DNA of 47,964 bases from Chara braunii (lineage: Eukaryota; Streptophyta; Charophyceae; Charales; Characeae), in the NCBI GenBank assembly GCA_003427395.1, contig BFEA01000431.1, positions 682,185 through 730,148 on the forward strand, given 5' to 3'. The notes beneath the pieces are model-generated. The model saw only the letters and a list, made by a program, of their open reading frames with translations, ran no database searches and was not told the origin of the DNA. The position numbers and the translations under genes were made by a program. Below, in pieces: positions 43,025 to 47,964 of the stretch. Numbering within the stretch: position 1 is the first letter of the stretch; every line of letters begins with the position of its first letter.

Positions 43025-43733
43025 TCCACAAGCGCTCCCGAAAATCTCTCTCTTGACTCATCCGCCCTCTTTCGAGAAGTCGTGGCTAGATGGTATGAAG
43101 AAAGGTGTGAGTTGAAAAGTCCCGACGAGCGGGCTGTAGTCTTGGCGCTCGACATGTTGGATCACCCAACGGACTGTGGGATCCGAGTAGGGCCGCGCAG
43201 AGGCTAAGTCGGCGGGGTGACGATCGCTATGGTGGATTGGCACTTGACGGCCGGGATCGTCAGTGCAAGTAAGACGTTCGAGTCGGAAGTGAGTGAGTGC
43301 ATGGCCCGCGGCCATGGTGGAATTTTATGACAGCAGTGGTTTCTCTCCTTTCTATTCCAAAGTTGTATCTTCGAATGTGAGTTTTTGATCGCTCGGCTTT
43401 TAAGTGAGGACACCTCTGGGCAAGATCGCCTAGTACTTTGTGATTGCTTTCTACTCGTTTTTCGCTCCTAGTCTGTGTCCCTACTCTCCCTTCTCCGATC
43501 GCAACATGTCATAATGGATGAAATTTGGTGACCTTGTTTCTCTCGCTTCGATATGTGCATGTAGTGAGCCGTGATTGGCGATTTTGTTGTAGCATGATTG
43601 AAGGGATGATTGGCTGAGCGACTGAATGATCGGGTTGCCTGGATTGACAGACGGATGATGTATGAGTAAGATTTGTGCTTACCTTTGTTGCCATTTGGAC
43701 TGACGGCCCAACCCGACCGGGCACCAACTTCCC

Positions 43734-44226
43734 GTGGCCCCGCCTCGCCCCTTCCCGTACAACAAGGAAAGGACACGTGTATGCGAGTGGGACGTACGAG
43801 AAGCCGTCGCCAAGATCGAAGGGCGTTACTACTTTCCTCCCGAAACTCGATGCTCTGGATTCGTTGGTGTGGGTTTTGTCATCATCGATACACACTGTCC
43901 ACCATATTCGTTGTTATTGCCTTTTAACGACGTGATCGTCGTCCCGTGGGCGGCAGTGGAGCCTCATTGGCCTAATAATCTGTGCAGCGATTGTTGCCGC
44001 ATCGAGCGTTATCAGACTAAGGGGTTTCACTATCGCACACGCGGCGAGGACGAACATAAGGAGAAGGTCATTCGGTTGAGGCCCTCCACGTCAGACTCGG
44101 AGTTGTGTAGCAAGCGCCAACGCGACCTTATCCGAAAATGAGATGCCACATGTGTACCCGCCCCCCTTTCACACAAAACGAAGGGCGACAGCTCGTTGGG
44201 AAGTCCAGCGATACTTTTTGGATTGA
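43734..44226 (+). pseudogene. LTR-embedded ORF, copy 3 (diverged)
   Basis: The open frame runs from a GTG at 43734 to TGA 44139-44141. It aligns without gaps over about 115 codons with copies 1 and 2. Shared blocks are ERTRVCEWDVREAVAKIEG, GFVIIDTHCPPYS, AVEPHWP, LCSDCCRIERY and GFHYRTRGEDEHKE. TGA 44139 sits where Arg is found in copy 1. A C-run length change then moves the conserved tail, ending YFLD and TGA at 44224-44226, into the next frame. The N-terminal part before 43734 is shifted by indels, so the true start is not preserved. Function unknown. Confidence 0.7.
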
Positions 44227-44466
44227 ATTTCCCATAGCTGCGAGTCCCGCGCGCGCCTTTTTCTCCCTTAAAACCCGCGCGGTGACGGATCTTCTTCTTA
44301 CTACAGTCGGACCAACACGGGGGATTTCAGTTCCGTCTGTGTCCCCGCACTCAGTTTTCCAAAAAACCTTGGCACACCCCATCATCGCTGCCTTTCTCGG
44401 GCCCCTTCCGCGAACCGCAACGCTCCGACCGGAAGGTAGCGCAGGGCGTGAGGTTGAGCGTCACAT

Positions 44467-44482
44467 TGGAGCCCCGTCCCTG
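44467..44482 (+). other. Putative primer-binding site
   Basis: TGGAGCCCCGTCCCTG begins one base after the LTR end and starts with the TGG expected opposite a tRNA CCA end. I did not identify the tRNA. In element 1 the equivalent region is deleted. Confidence 0.45.
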
Positions 44483-44639
44483 TATAAACGGTCTTCGCAC
44501 CTATCCCTCAACGCCAGCACTGGCCCTGACAAAAGGAGACAAAAGAAAACCCATCACCAAAAAACCTATACGGGACACAAAAGGCGCCAAATGCAAAAGA
44601 AGAAGACACTCTATCCACTCTGACCAACAAAGGGTGAGC

Positions 44640-45244
44640 CACCCAATGTTCCTGAAACCAAGCAATACCCTTGGTTGGCGACGAAGCGAGGGAAACTTTT
44701 CGTCGCCAATCTGTGTATTGCCACTCTAAGTGCTTGTTTGGCATGGATCTGCAACTCGGCGAGCGTAGTCAGGTCTCCCTAACAAATAGCCTCATTTCGG
44801 GCTTTCCAAATGATCCATAACAAAGCTCCCCGCGTGGCTTCAAACACATATCGCAGGGGTGGAGCAAAATCTGCCACAAGAGAGCCCAAAAGTATACCGT
44901 CAGTTGTCCAGACCTGAGATAGGACCCCTGAAAGGGGCCCAATTTCTCTCCACCAAGTCCAGAAAGCCTCAATAAGTGGGCAAGCCACCCAAAGATGGAC
45001 CAAACTTCTACACGGCATCCACAGGTACAGATCTTACAAAACGGGTCACCACGAGCCATTTGTCGAAACACCCACGCCGCTGTAGGAACTGCAGTATGCA
45101 TAGTAAGCCACAGAATGCGCGCATGTCTCGAAATGGGCAGGGCAGGCAACAGCGACCAAAAGCGATTAAGTCTACATCACTATGAAGACTTGCGTGAAGG
45201 AGATCGTAGCAACCCATGAATTCGGGTCCACAGCTGTTCTTCAT
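44640..45244 (-). pseudogene. LINE 3' end (zf-RVT region), frameshifted
   Basis: On the minus strand the sequence reads LPISRHARILWLTMHTAVPT, then DPFCKIC. After a frame change it reads SLVHLWVACPLIEAFWTWW and LLWIIWKARNEAIC. This is the CX2C...HX4C zinc region and FW..W / WxxWKxRN tail of plant non-LTR retrotransposon RTs. One frame covers 44769-45149 and a second 44779-45018, so a frameshift divides the domain. The polymerase core is absent, as in typical 5'-truncated LINEs. No poly(A) tail is visible. Confidence 0.8.
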
Positions 45245-45720
45245 AGTTTTATGTGCTATTTCAATTCATTTTAAACCAGAAAACGATCCATTCATGCAAA
45301 TAAAAAATCACTTTGCATTCTCCAAAAACCCGTAAAATTGCGTCACACATCGTAGAATACTTCGCTAGTGGGTCCAGGCCCCTGGGCAAGGATGACACGC
45401 ATAAATCGAGAAATGGTCCAAATTATTTAAAAAAGAAGAAGGAAAAAAAAACATAATGAAGTGTCCTGTCATTTGCCCCTTCAGCTGACACAGGCATCCG
45501 CTCCGCTTGGAAAAAACAGGGGTGAAGTCCCACCGCCGAAGTTGAGTTTTCTCAACGCTGAGCTTTCTATCACATGTGGCATGGTGGGACGGAGCTCTGC
45601 TGTTGATGTATTGATAATCTAAGGGTACCAAAATACAGGAGAATGGCCTATTAGATTGGTCATTTTGTACATTTTTTCTTTGACGTGAAATCCGTTTTGT
45701 CGTATGCTTTGGCCCTTACG
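45245..45720. other. No gene seen
   Basis: AT-rich DNA with a GCTAGTGGGTCCAGGCCCCT string (about 45363-45382) related to the hairpin-family ends, and its approximate inverse at 41919-41942. Confidence 0.55.
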
Positions 45721-46070
45721 TTTGGGCGGGAAACCATTTTCCATTGAGAAAACTACCCTACCGAGGGTAGGGTACATTTCTCAACTTATTTGCCTTTCGT
45801 TTTCTTGTTTTTTTAGACATCATTACACCCTGAAACGGAGGAACTCTGACAGCTGTGTTTGGCTCTCCAGCATCAAACTCTCTTCCTTGTTCCGTTTGGG
45901 CGGGAAACGATTTTCCATTGAGAAAACTACCCTACCCTACCGAGGGTAGGGTACATTTCTCAACTTATTTGCCTTTCGTTTTCTTGTTTTTTCAGACATC
46001 ATTACACCCTGAAACGGAGGAACTCTGACAGCTGTGTTTGGCTCTCTAGCATCAAACTCTCTTTCTTCTT
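45721..46070. repeat. 174-bp direct duplication with acceptor-like sites
   Basis: TTTGGGCGGGAAAC starts copies at 45721 and 45895, which match closely for about 170 bases. Each copy has a TACCCT/AGGGTA hairpin, then CTCAACTTATTTGCC, a pyrimidine run and TAG or CAG. That resembles a branch site, polypyrimidine tract and 3' splice site. No exon could be established on either strand. Confidence 0.75.
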
Positions 46071-46356
46071 TGGGCAACGAACGCATCTGGCCATCTATGT
46101 TGTCCCTGTCCATTTTACAAATGATGACCTCCTGTCCCCTCACCACAGGAAGTATCCTTTTTCCACGGAGACATTCAGTCCGACTGTGCCGGACGTGTTT
46201 CATTTTTCCGAGTTACTTAATAAAAAATAAGAAGAAAAGCTGTTTCTAACGTTTTTTTTCAGTTTTTTAATTTTTTGTTTCAAATTTATTAATGTCAAAA
46301 TGATGTCACAGGGTTGCATTTTCTAAACTTAAACTTGGGCGGTGGGACTTCACCCC
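46071..46356. other. No gene established
   Basis: A minus-strand open frame (45937-46203) continues from the duplication but has no recognisable domain. The rest is AT-rich. Confidence 0.5.
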
Positions 46357-46526
46357 AGGGGCATGGTCCCACTAGCAAAGAGGATTGGATCGAATGTCTG
46401 AATCTGGACCTGTTTGCGGAGAGGTGCAGGAAAACGAGATTGAGCTGCTTTTCTGTCTCCCCTTAAACCAAGCCCAGATTCAGGAGGTTCATCCTATCCT
46501 CTTTGATAGTGGGACCTCGGCCCAGG
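46357..46526. repeat. Hairpin repeat family B, copy 3 (170 bp)
   Basis: Left arm CATGGTCCCACTAGCAAAG pairs with right arm CTTTGATAGTGGGACC. The inner CCTGAATCTG-type and CAGATTCAGG strings also pair. Confidence 0.75.
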
Positions 46527-47159
46527 AGCATGGTCCCATTAGCAGTCGGATAGGAGTGTGGCCTATCCAGTGTGACACTGAGTGGCAGCGGGGTGACAGG
46601 TTCATTACGAATTTGGAGAAAGGCAAAAAAAAAAAAGAGGGAACAGCCACCTCCCACCCGAAATCACGGCAGAGTGCTTCCCAGCCATCAGATCACAAAT
46701 GATCTGATGGTGGTGCTTCGCAACAACAGTGAACAAAGTAACCGCCACATTTTCTGGAATAAACTTGACTTCTGTCAGCAGTGATCCTGACACCCTCCAT
46801 ATACTGCGTGATTGAAGGAGGGCTCCACCCAATGAGATAATTGCACAGCACCCAGTAAAACACTGAAAATCTTCTATCCAGTGGGCCTATGGCCTACCCC
46901 ACCCTCTTTTGGGGTTGGCCACACCCCCAACGGGGGGGGTTGAAAAGATTCTGGGGGGAAACTGTCTTTGCACGGGCATGCCCAGTGCTAAGGAGAGGAG
47001 GAGGGGAACGAAGATCTCCTTACTTTTTTGGGCCACTACATGTAAAATACTGACCGTGGGATCCCGAGTACTGCACGGCAGGATTTGGGTCATTCAACTG
47101 CCCCACAAACTCGTTTCTATCCTATCCCGTTGCTAGTGGGACCATGCTCCAGGGGCAAG
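46527..47159. other. No gene seen
   Basis: This includes a palindrome-like AAATGATCTGATGG/CCATCAGATCA stretch at about 46684-46710 and a GGGGTTGGCC/CCCC-rich stretch at 46900-46945. No coding or RNA signal. Confidence 0.5.
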
Positions 47160-47242
47160 GTCCCACTTGCACGGATTACGAGATGTCGGCCGTTGATCTC
47201 GGCTATCTACTGTCTCTATCTCTTAGTTCGTGCAAGTGGGAC
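47160..47242. repeat. Small hairpin related to family B
   Basis: GTCCCACTTGCACG (47160-47173) and CGTGCAAGTGGGAC (47229-47242) are perfect 14-bp inverted repeats. Just upstream, GTGGGACC faces GGTCCCAC in the same manner. Confidence 0.75.
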
Positions 47243-47832
47243 CATGCTCCAGGAGGGAGGGTATACCACGGAACCCTTTTTTTCCCCTTTTTACTGTGAG
47301 TCTTTTATTTGGGAGGCCTTAACCTTCTCAGCATCGTTTTTTTTTGTTTTCTGGCGTTGTGTGACACGACCCACAAGTTGCACCTGCTGGTGGGTGCAGC
47401 TCCCGCATGTTCCCTCGTTGGAGGCTTGAGCACGGATGTGGGTGCTACGGGTTCCCCCTAATACTATAATGACAATAAAAAAAAAGGCCTGAAAGGCCGT
47501 CCTGTCCAGATTTGACAGGTCATTGAATTGTTTGGGCTTAAAAGAATTCGGTTCTGTTTTCGGACCATTGGGTTACACAGTCTTAGTATGGTTTCTCGGT
47601 TTGCATGTCTCATTTGCGGAGGGGCATAAGAAGTTTCTCGAGTCATACGAGTCATCTTCGGACGAAGAGCACGGTGAAGAGGAAGAGAGAACATTGATTG
47701 GAAGAAGAGCGTGAAGAGGAGGAAGAGCGTAAGAGTGACACCCGTGCAGGGGCATGCTAATCTTCTCCTTGTCCGCTCAATCCCAAAAGCGATATTGGTC
47801 GACAATCGGGAACGTGCGAGAGAAGTGGAGGG

Positions 47833-47863
<31 letters not shown>

Positions 47864-47896
47864 GCAGATTGTTGCATTGGCTTGGTTGGGGGTGAA

Positions 47897-47964
<68 letters not shown>
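47243..47964. other. Window end, no gene established
   Basis: A 63-codon + frame at 47523-47714 with an acidic SSSDEEHGEEEE stretch could be an exon but has no recognisable family. (GA)n at about 47832-47861 and (GT)n-(GA)n from 47899 close the window. Confidence 0.45.

Larger units (their letters stand above)
42309..44465 (+). repeat. Diverged LTR of the element 1 family (2.16 kb)
   Basis: The ends are the same TGTGACG (42309-42315) and CGTCACA (44459-44465) as in the 3' LTR of element 1. The interior is alignable in blocks, including the TATA region, the LTR ORF and the terminal 150 bases, but is strongly diverged. It lacks the (CT)n array. A primer-binding-like site follows directly, so it looks like the 5' LTR of an element whose body is missing. 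A solo LTR cannot be excluded. Confidence 0.82.

Noticed and set aside
43509-43895. Antisense open frame opposite the LTR ORF, also open in element 1 (434-745)
   Set aside because: The variable third positions of the + frame would be first positions here, so the antisense frame would change mostly at residue-altering sites. It is a shadow.

Overview
The window looks like intergenic nuclear DNA of a photosynthetic eukaryote, most likely a streptophyte and possibly a charophycean alga such as Chara. The evidence is plant-type telomeric repeat units (CCCTAAA), Ty3/gypsy retrotransposons (one with a tRNA-iMet-type primer site), abundant (CT)n and (GATA/GACA)n arrays, and two runs of N placed in microsatellites. 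The genus is an inference. Only one convincing host gene is present. Nearly everything else is retrotransposon or foldback repeat in various states of decay.

Region 1 (1-10079) is a Ty3/gypsy element on the + strand. The window opens inside its 5' LTR (to about 1295). The 3' LTR is 7404-10079 and has TGTGACG...CGTCACA ends. Between them are a gag remnant, a retropepsin, the N-terminal edge of reverse transcriptase (RT), a PHD-type zinc finger joined to an integrase, and three further overlapping ORFs of unknown function. The central RT and RNase H are deleted. The LTR itself carries a protein-coding frame of about 180 codons. A second, strongly diverged LTR of the same family at 42309-44465 preserves this frame with changes concentrated at third codon positions, so it was under selection as protein.

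Region 2 (10080-14864) has no gene. It holds a 5'-truncated LINE tail with a perfect target-site duplication, a gap, and a striking 346-bp near-perfect inverted repeat. Region 3 (14865-23630) is a second Ty3/gypsy element with an iMet-type primer site, a run of ACGT-core motifs in its leader, a decayed gag-pol in scrambled order, a nested MITE-like insert and a tandem duplication at the 3' end. Its 3' LTR terminus was then hit by a small poly(A) retrosequence. A tRNA-derived SINE lies just beyond, at 24046-24151.

Region 4 (23768-27728) is simple-sequence DNA with the second gap. Region 5 (27729-31649, minus strand) is a large intronless ORF. It encodes a secreted, probably GPI-anchored protein with a choice-of-anchor-I (MSP130-like) beta-propeller domain followed by four cysteine-containing repeats. 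The halves of the propeller appear swapped relative to the bacterial order I know, suggesting a circular permutation.

Region 6 (31650-47964) has no clear host gene. It contains a short telomeric repeat, direct duplications, two families of short full-length hairpin elements (about 125 and 170 bp), a minisatellite whose units are hairpins with related GTCCCACT ends, a 2.1-kb terminal-inverted-repeat element, the diverged third LTR with a primer-binding-like site, and a minus-strand LINE fragment.
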